From NCBI RefSeq assembly GCF_014764405.1, contig NZ_CP061725.1, positions 186,001 to 250,000 of the forward strand: 64,000 nt of DNA. The letters run 5' to 3'. Below are positions 47,812 to 55,829 of this stretch, in pieces (within the stretch, counting starts at the first letter, position 1; every line of letters begins with the position of its first letter). The position numbers and the translations under genes were made by a program. The notes under the pieces are model-generated. The model was not told the DNA's origin and ran no database searches. It worked only from the letters and a program-made list of their open reading frames with translations. Source of the DNA: Micromonospora craniellae. GTDB taxonomy: Bacteria; Actinomycetota; Actinomycetes; Mycobacteriales; Micromonosporaceae.

Positions 47812-49812
47812 ATGCCCGAGCGGGTAACCACCGAACCCGGACGTGACCGAGGGCCGGCCATTCTGGCCCCGGCCCGGTTCGGCGGCTATCCCGGCCCGCT
47901 GCGTACGCCGCTCCCCGGCGCGAAGCTGGTCAGGTTCCTGGCCACCACCGACCACAAGCAGATCGGGCTGCTCTATCTGCTGACCTCGTTCGCGTTCTTC
48001 GTGCTGGCCGGGATCGAGGCGATGCTGATCCGCGCCGAGCTGGCCCGCCCGGGTATGCAGTTCCTCTCGCCGGAGCAGTACAACCAGTTGTTCACCTCGC
48101 ACGGCGCCGTGATGCTGCTGCTGTTCGCCACGCCCGCCGCGTTCGGCTTCGGCAACTACATCGTGCCGATCCAGATCGGCGCGCCGGACGTGTCGTTCCC
48201 CCGGCTGAACGCGCTGGCCTACTGGCTGTACCTGTTCGGCGGTCTGATGGTGATCGGCGGGTTCTTCACCCCGCAGGGCTCGGCCGACTTCGGGTGGACC
48301 GCGTACACGCCGTTGAGCACCGTCGAGCACTCCCCCGGCGTCGGCGCGAACATGTGGGTGGTCGGCCTGGTCGTGTCGGGTCTGGGCACGATCCTCGGCG
48401 CGGTCAACCTGATCACCACGATCCTGACCCTGCGTGCCCCCGGCATGACCATGTTCCGGATGCCGATCTTCACCTGGAACATGCTGTTCACCAGCGTGCT
48501 GGTGATCCTGGTCTTCCCGCTGCTGGCCGCCGCGCTGCTGGCGCTGACCGCCGACCGGCTGCTCGGCGCGCAGGTGTTCAACCCGGACACCGGCGGCCCG
48601 ATGCTGTGGCAGCACCTGTTCTGGTTCTTCGGGCACCCCGAGGTCTACATCATCGCGCTGCCGTTCTTCGGCATCATCACCGAGGTCATCCCGGTCTTCT
48701 CCCGCAAGCCGATCTTCGGCTACACCGGCCTGGTGCTGGCCACCATCGCGATCACCGTGCTGTCAATGACCGTGTGGGCGCACCACATGTTCGCCACCGG
48801 CCAGGTGCTGCTGCCGTTCTTCAGCATCCTCAGCTATCTGATCGCGGTGCCGACCGGGGTGAAGTTCTTCAACTGGATCGGCACGATGTGGAAGGGACAG
48901 CTCACCTTCGAGACGCCGATGCTGTTCTCCATCGGATTCCTGGTGACCTTCCTGCTCGGCGGCCTCACCGGTGTGCTGCTGGCCAGCCCGCCCGCCGACT
49001 TCCACACCCACGACACCTACTTCGTGGTGGCGCACTTCCACTACGTGGTCTTCGGCACGGTGGTCTTCGCACTCTTCGCCGGCTTCTACTTCTGGTGGCC
49101 CAAGATGACCGGGCGGCTGCTCGACGAGCGGCTCGGCAAGCTGCACTTCTGGACCATGTTCATCGGCTTCCACGGCACCTTCCTGGTGCACCACTGGCTG
49201 GGCAACGAGGGCATGCCGCGCCGGTACGCCGACTACCTGCCCACCGACGGCTTCACCACGCTCAACACGGTCTCCAGCATCTTCTCGTTCGTGCTCGGCG
49301 CGTCCACGTTGTTCTTCATGTGGAACGCCTGGAAGTCCTGGCGCTTCGGCGCCCAGGTGACGGTGGACGACCCGTGGGGCTTCGGCAACTCGCTGGAGTG
49401 GGCGACCACCTGCCCGCCGCCGCTGCGCAACTTCGACCGGATGCCGCGGATCCGCTCCGAGCGCCCGGCCTTCGACGCCAAGTACGGCGAACTCGTCTCC
49501 GACCTGGGCCGCGACCTTCCCCAACGGGCGGTCAAGCCGCCCCAGGAGTTCCGCGACGAGATCCACCGCGAGACACACCCGCCCGAGTCGCCGGCGCCCG
49601 GAGGCGCGCACGGCGCGCCGGAGGCGGAGGCGTACCAGCCCGCGCCGCAGTCCGGGGCCCGGCCGGTGGAGGTGCCGACGCCGGAGGAGGTGCGTCGGCC
49701 CAGCTTCGCCGACACCGACGAGCCGGAGGACAACCCGCTGGGCGCGGAACGCCGGGAGCAGAACGACCGGTGGCGGCACCCGCGCGGGCCCGGTGACAGC
49801 ACCGAGAACTGA
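47812..49812 (+). CDS. ctaD: Cytochrome c oxidase subunit I
   Basis: Catalytic subunit of the aa3 terminal oxidase, reducing oxygen and pumping protons across the plasma membrane. Of 666 residues the first 560 form about 12 transmembrane helices. Haem and copper ligands are visible: LFTSHGAVMLLLF (low-spin haem His), FGHPEVYIIALP (CuB His and the cross-linked Tyr), TVWAHHMFATG (CuB pair) and FVVAHFHYVVFG (haem a3 and haem a histidines). A long hydrophilic C-terminal tail (about 570-666) is rich in Pro/Glu, as in other actinobacterial CtaD. The other subunits are not next to it. A SigF/SigB-type promoter candidate lies upstream, so this copy may be used under stress. Confidence 0.95.
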   Translation: MPERVTTEPGRDRGPAILAPARFGGYPGPLRTPLPGAKLVRFLATTDHKQIGLLYLLTSFAFFVLAGIEAMLIRAELARPGMQFLSPEQYNQLFTSHGAVMLLLFATPAAFGFGNYIVPIQIGAPDVSFPRLNALAYWLYLFGGLMVIGGFFTPQGSADFGWTAYTPLSTVEHSPGVGANMWVVGLVVSGLGTILGAVNLITTILTLRAPGMTMFRMPIFTWNMLFTSVLVILVFPLLAAALLALTADRLLGAQVFNPDTGGPMLWQHLFWFFGHPEVYIIALPFFGIITEVIPVFSRKPIFGYTGLVLATIAITVLSMTVWAHHMFATGQVLLPFFSILSYLIAVPTGVKFFNWIGTMWKGQLTFETPMLFSIGFLVTFLLGGLTGVLLASPPADFHTHDTYFVVAHFHYVVFGTVVFALFAGFYFWWPKMTGRLLDERLGKLHFWTMFIGFHGTFLVHHWLGNEGMPRRYADYLPTDGFTTLNTVSSIFSFVLGASTLFFMWNAWKSWRFGAQVTVDDPWGFGNSLEWATTCPPPLRNFDRMPRIRSERPAFDAKYGELVSDLGRDLPQRAVKPPQEFRDEIHRETHPPESPAPGGAHGAPEAEAYQPAPQSGARPVEVPTPEEVRRPSFADTDEPEDNPLGAERREQNDRWRHPRGPGDSTEN

Positions 49813-49862
49813 GCCCGATCGCACGTACTGCACACCGATCGGGATACGCGGGGGAAAGTGTT

Positions 49863-49910
49863 AGGAGGGGTCCCCTGCTATGCACGAGGCGTTAGCAGGG
49901 GACCCCTCCT
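49863..49910 (+). repeat. 48-bp dispersed palindrome, copy 7
   Basis: 18-bp arms identical to copy 1, loop TGCACGAGGCGT (plus orientation). It lies between convergent ctaD and the sigma factor gene and overlaps the last base of the sigma factor stop codon. Confidence 0.9.
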
Positions 49911-50776
49911 TACCGAACCGTCGTCCGCGCCGCCGTCTTCGTGGTCTCGGACTCGGCCGGGCCGTTCTGCCAGGGCGGCGGCGCGTCGGCGAGCATCGCC
50001 TGCCGCAGCCAGGTCAGCGCCCGGGACAGCAGCCGGGAGACGTGCATCTGGGAGATGCCGAAGCGGGCGGCGATCTCGGCCTGGGTCTGGTTGCCGTAGA
50101 ACCGCATGGCCAGGATCCGCCGTTCCCGCCAGGGCAGCCGGTGCAGCAGCCCGCTGACCGTCACCCGGTCGTCGACGGATTCCAGCGAGATGTCCGACTC
50201 GCCGACCAGGTCACCGAACTCGGCCGAGCTCTCCCCGCCGACCGGCGCGTTGAGCGACGCCGGGCTGTAGCCGGCCGCCGACTCCAGCGCGGCGAGGATC
50301 TCCTGCTCCGGCGTCTCCAACCGCTTGGACAGTTCCGCGACCGTGGGCGCGCGGGACAGCTCGCTGGTCAGCGCCGCCGTCGCCTGCCCGACCTCCAGGA
50401 TCAGGTCGCGCAACCGGCGGGGCACGTGCACACCCCAGGTGCGATCCCGGAAATGCCGTTTGATCTCACCCACGATGGTGATCGCGGCGTACGCGGTGAA
50501 CGAGCCGCGTTCCGGGTCGTACCGGTCGACGGCGTTGACCAGCCCCAGACGGGCCACCTGTTCCAGGTCCTCCAGCGGTTCCCCGCGTCCCCGGTAGCGG
50601 CGGGCCAACCGGCCCGCGAACGGCAACGCGAAGCGGACCAGGTCGTCACGCGCCTCCTGGCGCCGCTCCGGCGGCACTCCCTCGATCCGTGCCGCGTACG
50701 CGAGCGCCGCCGCGTCGAGATCCTCCAGCCCCCGGTCCGTCGGTGGTGGTGTGGTCGTGCTGGTCTGTCCGAACAT
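49910..50776 (-). CDS. SigB/SigF/SigG-family sigma factor
   Basis: A 288-residue group 3 sigma factor. Region 2 is clear (DLVRFALPFAGRLARRYRGRG, LEDLEQVARLGLVNAVDRYDPERGSFTAYA, and ITIVGEIKRHFRDRTWGVHVPRRL), region 3 at about 120-165 (TSELSRAPTVAELSKRL), and region 4 (LPWRERRILAMRFYGNQTQAEIAARFGISQMHVSRLLSRAL). Such factors read promoters of the type GKTT-N15-GGGTA and are held by RsbW-like anti-sigma factors. The last few codons and the TAA are contributed by the edge of the 48-bp palindrome. I saw no matching promoter upstream, so autoregulation is not supported. The cognate anti-sigma factor may be the STAS-HATPase fusion. Confidence 0.93.
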   Translation of the reverse strand: MFGQTSTTTPPPTDRGLEDLDAAALAYAARIEGVPPERRQEARDDLVRFALPFAGRLARRYRGRGEPLEDLEQVARLGLVNAVDRYDPERGSFTAYAAITIVGEIKRHFRDRTWGVHVPRRLRDLILEVGQATAALTSELSRAPTVAELSKRLETPEQEILAALESAAGYSPASLNAPVGGESSAEFGDLVGESDISLESVDDRVTVSGLLHRLPWRERRILAMRFYGNQTQAEIAARFGISQMHVSRLLSRALTWLRQAMLADAPPPWQNGPAESETTKTAARTTVR

Positions 50777-50994
50777 CCAGCGCCTCCCTCAGGAAGGACC
50801 CCGCCCGGATCGGTGGACACCGGGCACGCGCGTGGACACGCACGGGCCGAAGAGTGGGTTGGTGATTGGGATGCCAGCGGGCGACGCCGCGCCACGGCAA
50901 CGGTGATCAGCCTGTCGCAGCCGGCGGTGTTCCCGCTCCGTAGGTACTCAATCACGGCGGCGCGGCTTCGCGAGGATGTTTCGTCAGCCCCACC

Positions 50995-52434
50995 TCAACA
51001 GATGAGCAGGCCGTGCGGGGTGCCGCTGGCGCGCAGCGTGGCCAGCGCGTCGGGCACCGCCAGCGGCGGCGGGGTGGGCAGGTCGTACGGCTGGGCGCGG
51101 AGCACCTCGGTGGCGCGGCGGGTGGGCACGGAGGTCACCGGGTAGCCCCGTGCGGTGGCGCGGTCCAGTGCCCGGCGGCGGCGGCCGAACCCGGCCACGG
51201 CCAGCCACTGCGGCAGCCCGGCGAGGGCCGGTGAGCGTACTCCGGGCGGCTCGGGGAGCACGTCGACCGAGACGAACGGCTCGCTGCCGGCCAGCCACCA
51301 CTCGACCTGCTCGACGTTGCGCCGGGTGGCGTTCTCGCACCAGTACGGCACCATCCCCGCCCGCACCACCTGCCACGGGTCGAGCAGTCGGCCGCATTCC
51401 ACCACCAACCGGTCACCGGTCTTGCCGGCGGCGCGCAGCCAGCGACGGTACAGGTCGGCGACAGCGGCGCTGAGCACCTCCGGCCCCGGGAAGAGAAGCC
51501 GGTGCACGGGATGCCCGGCGCGGGCGGTCCACTCCCGGACGGCGCGGTCCAGACCGGGCTCCACGCCGTGCTCGGCGGCGGCGGGCGGGGCGGAGATCTC
51601 CGGCGGCTCCCAGTGCGCGCCGTCGCCCCCGGCTAAGCGCAGCACCTGCCGCAGCGCGTGGCTGTCCGGGTGGAAGTCGACCGGCTCCAGCCCGCTGCCC
51701 GGGCAGCCGACCTGGAAGCTGTGCCCGTCGGCGGCGTCGTGCACCGGCCAGGTCCGCGCGTCGCAGAGCACCAGCACCGGCGCACCCGGCGCCAACCGGC
51801 CGGCCAGGAACCGCCGGTACGCCACCGGCAGCGTCCGCCACCGGGCGGTCAACGCGACCGTCACCCCGGCCAGCGAGCCCCGACTCGCCGGGCAGTGCAC
51901 CTGCCGGACGTGCAGGTCGGGGTTCCCGGCGAGCAGCCGACCGGCGAGGGCGGCGCCGTGGTCCAGGGCGGCGCGGGGACTGTCCACCGCACCGCGCGGC
52001 CAGTGCGCGGTCATCTCGAAGCCGGCCGGCAGCCACGGCATCCCGAGCGCCATCGCCAGGTGGGCGGCCCCGCCGTGCGGCGAGCCCAGCAGCACTCCCG
52101 GGTACCGGCCGTGCGGGTACTGGTCGACGAACCACCGGGCGACCCGGCCCGCGTCGACCTCGGCGGCCTGGCCGGCGGTGAGGGCGACCCGGCCGGCGGT
52201 GCGGGCGGCGGCGGCCCGGCGGATCGGGTCCGGGGTGCCCGCGAAGCGGGACGTCGGCCCGACGTGGCCGAGATCCGCGCAGTCGGCGTCGCGCAGCGCG
52301 CGGGCGATGGCCGCGACGAGCACCCGGGCGGCACTACCGACCGCGACCACCCGGTCACCGGCCAGTCCCGCACCCGCTGCCGTGAGTCCCGGTCGCGATC
52401 CTCGCGCCGGCCCCACCGTGCCCCGTTCGCTCAC
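50995..52434 (-). CDS. Unknown 479-residue protein of a three-gene operon
   Basis: A large soluble protein with no domain I recognise. Notable segments are RVVAVGSAARVLVAAIARAL near the N-terminus (possible nucleotide-binding strand-helix), RWFVDQYPHGRYPGVLLGSPHGGAAHLAMALGMPWLP, and a middle LVLCDARTWPVHDAADGHSFQVGCPGSG. The pattern GSPHGG, then H/D/C residues, could be a hydrolase or transferase but the catalytic set is unclear. The C-terminus has DRLVVECGRLLDPWQVV. It follows the TPP-enzyme-like gene by about 57 bp on the same strand. No function is offered. Confidence 0.7.
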   Translation of the reverse strand: MSERGTVGPARGSRPGLTAAGAGLAGDRVVAVGSAARVLVAAIARALRDADCADLGHVGPTSRFAGTPDPIRRAAAARTAGRVALTAGQAAEVDAGRVARWFVDQYPHGRYPGVLLGSPHGGAAHLAMALGMPWLPAGFEMTAHWPRGAVDSPRAALDHGAALAGRLLAGNPDLHVRQVHCPASRGSLAGVTVALTARWRTLPVAYRRFLAGRLAPGAPVLVLCDARTWPVHDAADGHSFQVGCPGSGLEPVDFHPDSHALRQVLRLAGGDGAHWEPPEISAPPAAAEHGVEPGLDRAVREWTARAGHPVHRLLFPGPEVLSAAVADLYRRWLRAAGKTGDRLVVECGRLLDPWQVVRAGMVPYWCENATRRNVEQVEWWLAGSEPFVSVDVLPEPPGVRSPALAGLPQWLAVAGFGRRRRALDRATARGYPVTSVPTRRATEVLRAQPYDLPTPPPLAVPDALATLRASGTPHGLLIC

Positions 52435-52491
52435 GCGGCCCGGCTTCCCGCCCGGATGCGGCTTAAACAGGGCATCCCTCCCCGAGTGGGA

Positions 52492-53577
52492 TCAATCAGG
52501 TGATCTTCCACCGTCCACCCCGACGGGGCGCAACGCCCCGGCGGAGCCCACACCGGCCGGACCGACCACCAGCTCCAGCAGGCACGGCCGGTCCGCGCCG
52601 AGCGCCTCGTCCCCGGCCGCGCCGACCAGCTCCGGGCGGTCGAGGCGGAGGCCGTGCAGGCCGAGCAGGCGCGCCCAGCCGGCGTACGGGACGTCGTCGG
52701 CGGGCGGGTGGGGCGACTGCGCGTACCGGGGATGCCCGGATCGGGTGTTCAGCACCAGCAGCACCAGGCGCGGGTCGGGCCACGCCGTCCGGTGCCGGGC
52801 GACGGTGACCAGCTCGGCCAGGCCCGAGGCGCGCATCCCCTCGTCGGCGACGACGGCGAGCACCGGGCGGTCCGGGGCGGCCAGCTTCGCGGCCAGCGCG
52901 TACGGCAGGGCGGTGCCTGGCGCCCCGTCGGTGCGCAGCACCTCCACGCCGGACGGCACACGCAGGTGCCGGGCGTACCCGGCGACGGTGGCGCCGCCGT
53001 CCACGGTCACCGCGCTACCCGGGGGCAGCCGGGCGGCCAGGTCGTCGAGGGCCTGCCACGGATCGACCACCCGGCCGGCGTCCGTCGACGGGCGGCGGAC
53101 GGACGCCTCGCCGGGCAGCACCAGGCACACCGGTCCGCCGCCGCGCAGGGCGCTGCCCAGCACCTCGTCCACCAGCTCCGGCACCCGGGCCGGGTCGGCG
53201 GCGTACCGGACGTGCCGGCACGTCCCGGCGAAGCGCGGGCCGTCGTCGCGGTGCCCGTCCGGCTGCTGCTCGCCGAGCACCGCCAGCACCGGCAGGCCGG
53301 CCCGCCGGGCGGCGTCGAGGCCGCCGAGCAGACCCAGCGCGTCCGGTCCGCCGCCGGAGAGGCAGACGCCGACCCCACCGGCGAACCGGGCGTGCCCGGC
53401 CGCCATCAGCGCGGCGCTCTCGGCGTGCCGGACGGGTACGAACTCCGGGTCGCCGCCGGCCGCACGCACGGCCTCGACCAGCGGCGCGGTCGCCGCACCC
53501 GGCACGCCGTAGACCCGCGCGACCCGCCAGGCCAGCAACCGCGCGACGACCGCGTCCGCGACGGGCGGGTCAGGCAC
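52492..53577 (-). CDS. Short thiamine-diphosphate-enzyme-like protein
   Basis: A 361-residue protein made of the PYR and PP domains of TPP enzymes without the middle domain. In the PYR part, the catalytic glutamate is in VRHAESAALMAAGHARF (Glu53), followed by GVGVCLSGGGPDALGLLGGL. In the PP part, where the usual GDG...NN metal/TPP motif should be, it reads VVADEGMRASGLAELVTVARHR and LVLLVLNTRSGHPRYAQ, so GDG is ADE and NN is NT. Cofactor binding may be weakened. GTG 53577 overlaps the stop of the release-factor-like gene by eight bases. The layout resembles sulfopyruvate or phosphonopyruvate decarboxylase halves, but the substrate is unknown. Confidence 0.75.
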   Translation of the reverse strand: MPDPPVADAVVARLLAWRVARVYGVPGAATAPLVEAVRAAGGDPEFVPVRHAESAALMAAGHARFAGGVGVCLSGGGPDALGLLGGLDAARRAGLPVLAVLGEQQPDGHRDDGPRFAGTCRHVRYAADPARVPELVDEVLGSALRGGGPVCLVLPGEASVRRPSTDAGRVVDPWQALDDLAARLPPGSAVTVDGGATVAGYARHLRVPSGVEVLRTDGAPGTALPYALAAKLAAPDRPVLAVVADEGMRASGLAELVTVARHRTAWPDPRLVLLVLNTRSGHPRYAQSPHPPADDVPYAGWARLLGLHGLRLDRPELVGAAGDEALGADRPCLLELVVGPAGVGSAGALRPVGVDGGRSPD

Positions 53578-54688
53578 CGCCCCGTCCCGGGGTGACCGGG
53601 TCGACGTAGCGCAGCACCGCACCGACGCCCTCCACCAGTTCCGGAGCCTCGTCCGGGCCCAGCACGGTCAACTCGGCGTCGGTACCCACCAGCGCCCGCA
53701 CCAGCGCCGCGTCGGCGCGTACCCGGGCCGGGTCGGCCACGGTGGCGAGCTGGTTCGGGTCGGTGGCGATGTCGGTGGCCGCCGGGCCGATCCAGAGTTG
53801 TCCGTCGGCGGACGGGTCGTCCACCAGCAGCATCGTGTCGACCTGGTGGCGTTGCAGCGCGGCGACCACGGCGTCGAGTCCGGCGCCGACGTCCTCCTGC
53901 GTGCCGAAGCGGTCCAGCGCGGCGGTCACCCGCTGGTCGGCCACCTCGGCGATGGTCTGCACGGTCAGGTCGTCGAGCAGGCTCTGGTCGGCCCCCTCCG
54001 CCCGGGACCCGGCGTCGGTGCGGACCACCATGTCCTGCCAGCGGGCCGGCATCTGGGCGGCGATCATGCCGGTGGCCCGGATGTCGCCGGCCACCACGAC
54101 CACCTCGGCGCCGACCCGTTCGGCCAGTTCCACGGTGGCGGCGGTGACGTCGCCCGCGTTGTGGTGCCATGCCTCCATGGCGGCACGCTGGTAGCGCGAC
54201 TGCGACCAGCCGCCGGGCTTGACCCGACGCAGCGGGAAGCTCTCCCGACCGGCGACGTGCGCCCGCCGGGGCACCCCACCGGCGCTGACCGACATCGCGT
54301 CGGCGCCGGTCCGGTCGGCCAGCACCCGCACCCAGGCGACCTGCTCACCCCGCTGGGCCAGCAACGGCATCACGTGCGGCAGCGGCGCGTACGCGGCCAG
54401 GTCCCGCCGGGGCGGCGCGGCCAGGTACTCGGAGAGCACCACCCGTCCGTGGGCGCCGAAGACGGCCAGCCCGTAGTCCCCGGGCATCGGGTCGTGGCCA
54501 CGCACCACCCGGTCGATGGCGGCGATGGTCGGTTCGTCGGCGCCCTGCTCGGCGAGCTGCTGTTGCAGACCGCGCCAGCGCAGGTCGAGTGCCGCGTGGG
54601 CGTCCTCGGTGTCCAGCGAGGCGTCCAGGTAGACCGCGCACCACGGACCCGGACGCTGGTAGAGCGGGCGCAGGAAGGACAGCTGCAT
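53570..54688 (-). CDS. Rv2629-like peptide-release-factor-like protein
   Basis: A 372-residue member of the bacterial eRF1/baeRF group, related to mycobacterial Rv2629 and to Vms1-type peptidyl-tRNA hydrolases. It starts MQLSFLRPLYQRPGPWCAVYLDASLDTEDA, has the YGLAVFGAHGRVVLSEYLAAPPR block, a middle EVVVVAGDIRATGMIAAQMP, and a C-terminal VDTMLLVDDPSADGQLWIGP with TDAELTVLG. A GGQ-like tripeptide is not obvious. ATG 54688 follows GGAAAGGGG. It is first in the operon with the TPP-like and unknown proteins, to which it is overlapped or closely spaced. Ribosome rescue is possible but not shown. Confidence 0.75.
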   Translation of the reverse strand: MQLSFLRPLYQRPGPWCAVYLDASLDTEDAHAALDLRWRGLQQQLAEQGADEPTIAAIDRVVRGHDPMPGDYGLAVFGAHGRVVLSEYLAAPPRRDLAAYAPLPHVMPLLAQRGEQVAWVRVLADRTGADAMSVSAGGVPRRAHVAGRESFPLRRVKPGGWSQSRYQRAAMEAWHHNAGDVTAATVELAERVGAEVVVVAGDIRATGMIAAQMPARWQDMVVRTDAGSRAEGADQSLLDDLTVQTIAEVADQRVTAALDRFGTQEDVGAGLDAVVAALQRHQVDTMLLVDDPSADGQLWIGPAATDIATDPNQLATVADPARVRADAALVRALVGTDAELTVLGPDEAPELVEGVGAVLRYVDPVTPGRGGA

Positions 54689-54836
54689 GCTCGACCCCTT
54701 TCCAGCTCGGCCCACCGCTTACCCGCGCCACCCGGCTTGTCACCTGCCAGCCACCGCGTGACCGGTTTTCATTCACGTCGTTCAACCTCGGGAATCGATA
54801 CGATCTGTAGGCGAAAGCGGACTCTGGGTGGTGGAC

Positions 54837-55376
54837 ATGGACACGACGTCGTACTCCCGGCGCAGCCTGCATCCGACCGGTCGGATCCTCACCGCGCAGA
54901 TCGTGCGGCTGATGGACGGCTACCCCCGGGAGGTGCGCGTGGGGCAGCCGGTGCTGGTGGTGGTGCTGGCCGCCGCCGGGGTGATCGGCCTGCTCGCCAA
55001 GCTGGTCCGGGCCGCGCTCAGCGCCGGCTCCGGCACCGGCCGGCGCAGCTTCAAGGAGCTCAAGAAGGGGCCGGAGTACCTGGTCACCCCGGTCCGCCTG
55101 CGCGACTCGGACGGCAAGCTGTACGAGGTGGAGCTGCACGGACACCTGCCGCAGAGCGCGCTGCACCCGGCCGACCACGTCCAGCTCACCCTGCGCGACC
55201 AGGGCGACCCGGACCTGGCGCCGAAGATCGAGCGGATCGTCAACCTGACCACCGGTCAGCTGCTACGACCCCGCACCGCCACCATGTGGTCGCACCTCGG
55301 CCCGCCGCTGCTGCTCCAGGCCATGCTGGGTCTGCTGCTCCTCGCCGGCCTGGCCGCCTGTACCGCCCTGACCTGA
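54837..55376 (+). CDS. Membrane protein of unknown function
   Basis: A 179-residue protein with two hydrophobic segments: VLVVVLAAAGVIGLLAKLVRAAL near residue 45 and LLLQAMLGLLLLAGLAACTAL at the C-terminus. The region between them (KKGPEYLVTPVRLRDSDGKLYEVELHGHLPQSALHPADHVQLTLRDQ) looks like a small OB-type beta barrel. No family recognised. The start may be ATG 54837 or a GTG three codons upstream. It is divergent from the release-factor-like gene, about 150 bp apart. Confidence 0.65.
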   Translation: MDTTSYSRRSLHPTGRILTAQIVRLMDGYPREVRVGQPVLVVVLAAAGVIGLLAKLVRAALSAGSGTGRRSFKELKKGPEYLVTPVRLRDSDGKLYEVELHGHLPQSALHPADHVQLTLRDQGDPDLAPKIERIVNLTTGQLLRPRTATMWSHLGPPLLLQAMLGLLLLAGLAACTALT

Positions 55377-55380
55377 GCGG

Positions 55381-55728
55381 TCAGCCGACCGGCGCGGGCT
55401 CCCGTTCCGGCGCGGGGGTGGTGGCGAGCATCCCGCGTCGGCGGGCCCAACGCTCGAAGACGATGGTGGCGAACGGCGGCACCGCGCAGGCCAGCGCCAC
55501 CACGGTGGCCGTCAGGCTCCACCGCTGCACCCGGGCCACGGCGAGCACGAGCAGCCCGTACACCACGAACAGCGCACCGTGGATCGGGCCGAAGATCTGT
55601 ACACCCAGCTCGTTGCCGGGCGGACCGTACTTGACCGCCATCCCGGCCAGCAGGCCGGCCCAGGAGATCGCCTCCGCGATCGCCGCCACCACGAACAGTC
55701 GGGTCACCTTTTCGCGGACGTCAGCCAT
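55381..55728 (-). CDS. DUF3817 membrane protein
   Basis: A 115-residue integral membrane protein with three hydrophobic helices (LFVVAAIAEAISWAGLLAGM, VQIFGPIHGALFVVYGLLVLAVA, LTATVVALACAVPPFATIVF) and the DUF3817 hallmark IFGPIHGALFVVY. The C-terminal tail is short and proline-rich. No activity is known for this family. ATG 55728 starts the family match. Its stop is four bases from the stop of the preceding convergent gene. Confidence 0.85.
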   Translation of the reverse strand: MADVREKVTRLFVVAAIAEAISWAGLLAGMAVKYGPPGNELGVQIFGPIHGALFVVYGLLVLAVARVQRWSLTATVVALACAVPPFATIVFERWARRRGMLATTPAPEREPAPVG

Positions 55729-55829
55729 GGTATGCGGCGTCGAATCCGTAGTCCGCGCGCGGTCGGGGCTTTCGCCCGGATGCATGGACGTGCGACGTTG
55801 TGGGTACCAGGGGTGACAGGGTGGTGACC

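Noticed and set aside
54719..54744. A ninth SigF-like site (minus strand GGTGAC-N14-GGGTAA) before the release-factor-like gene
   Set aside because: The -10 part fits but the -35 part matches poorly, so it was left out of the set.
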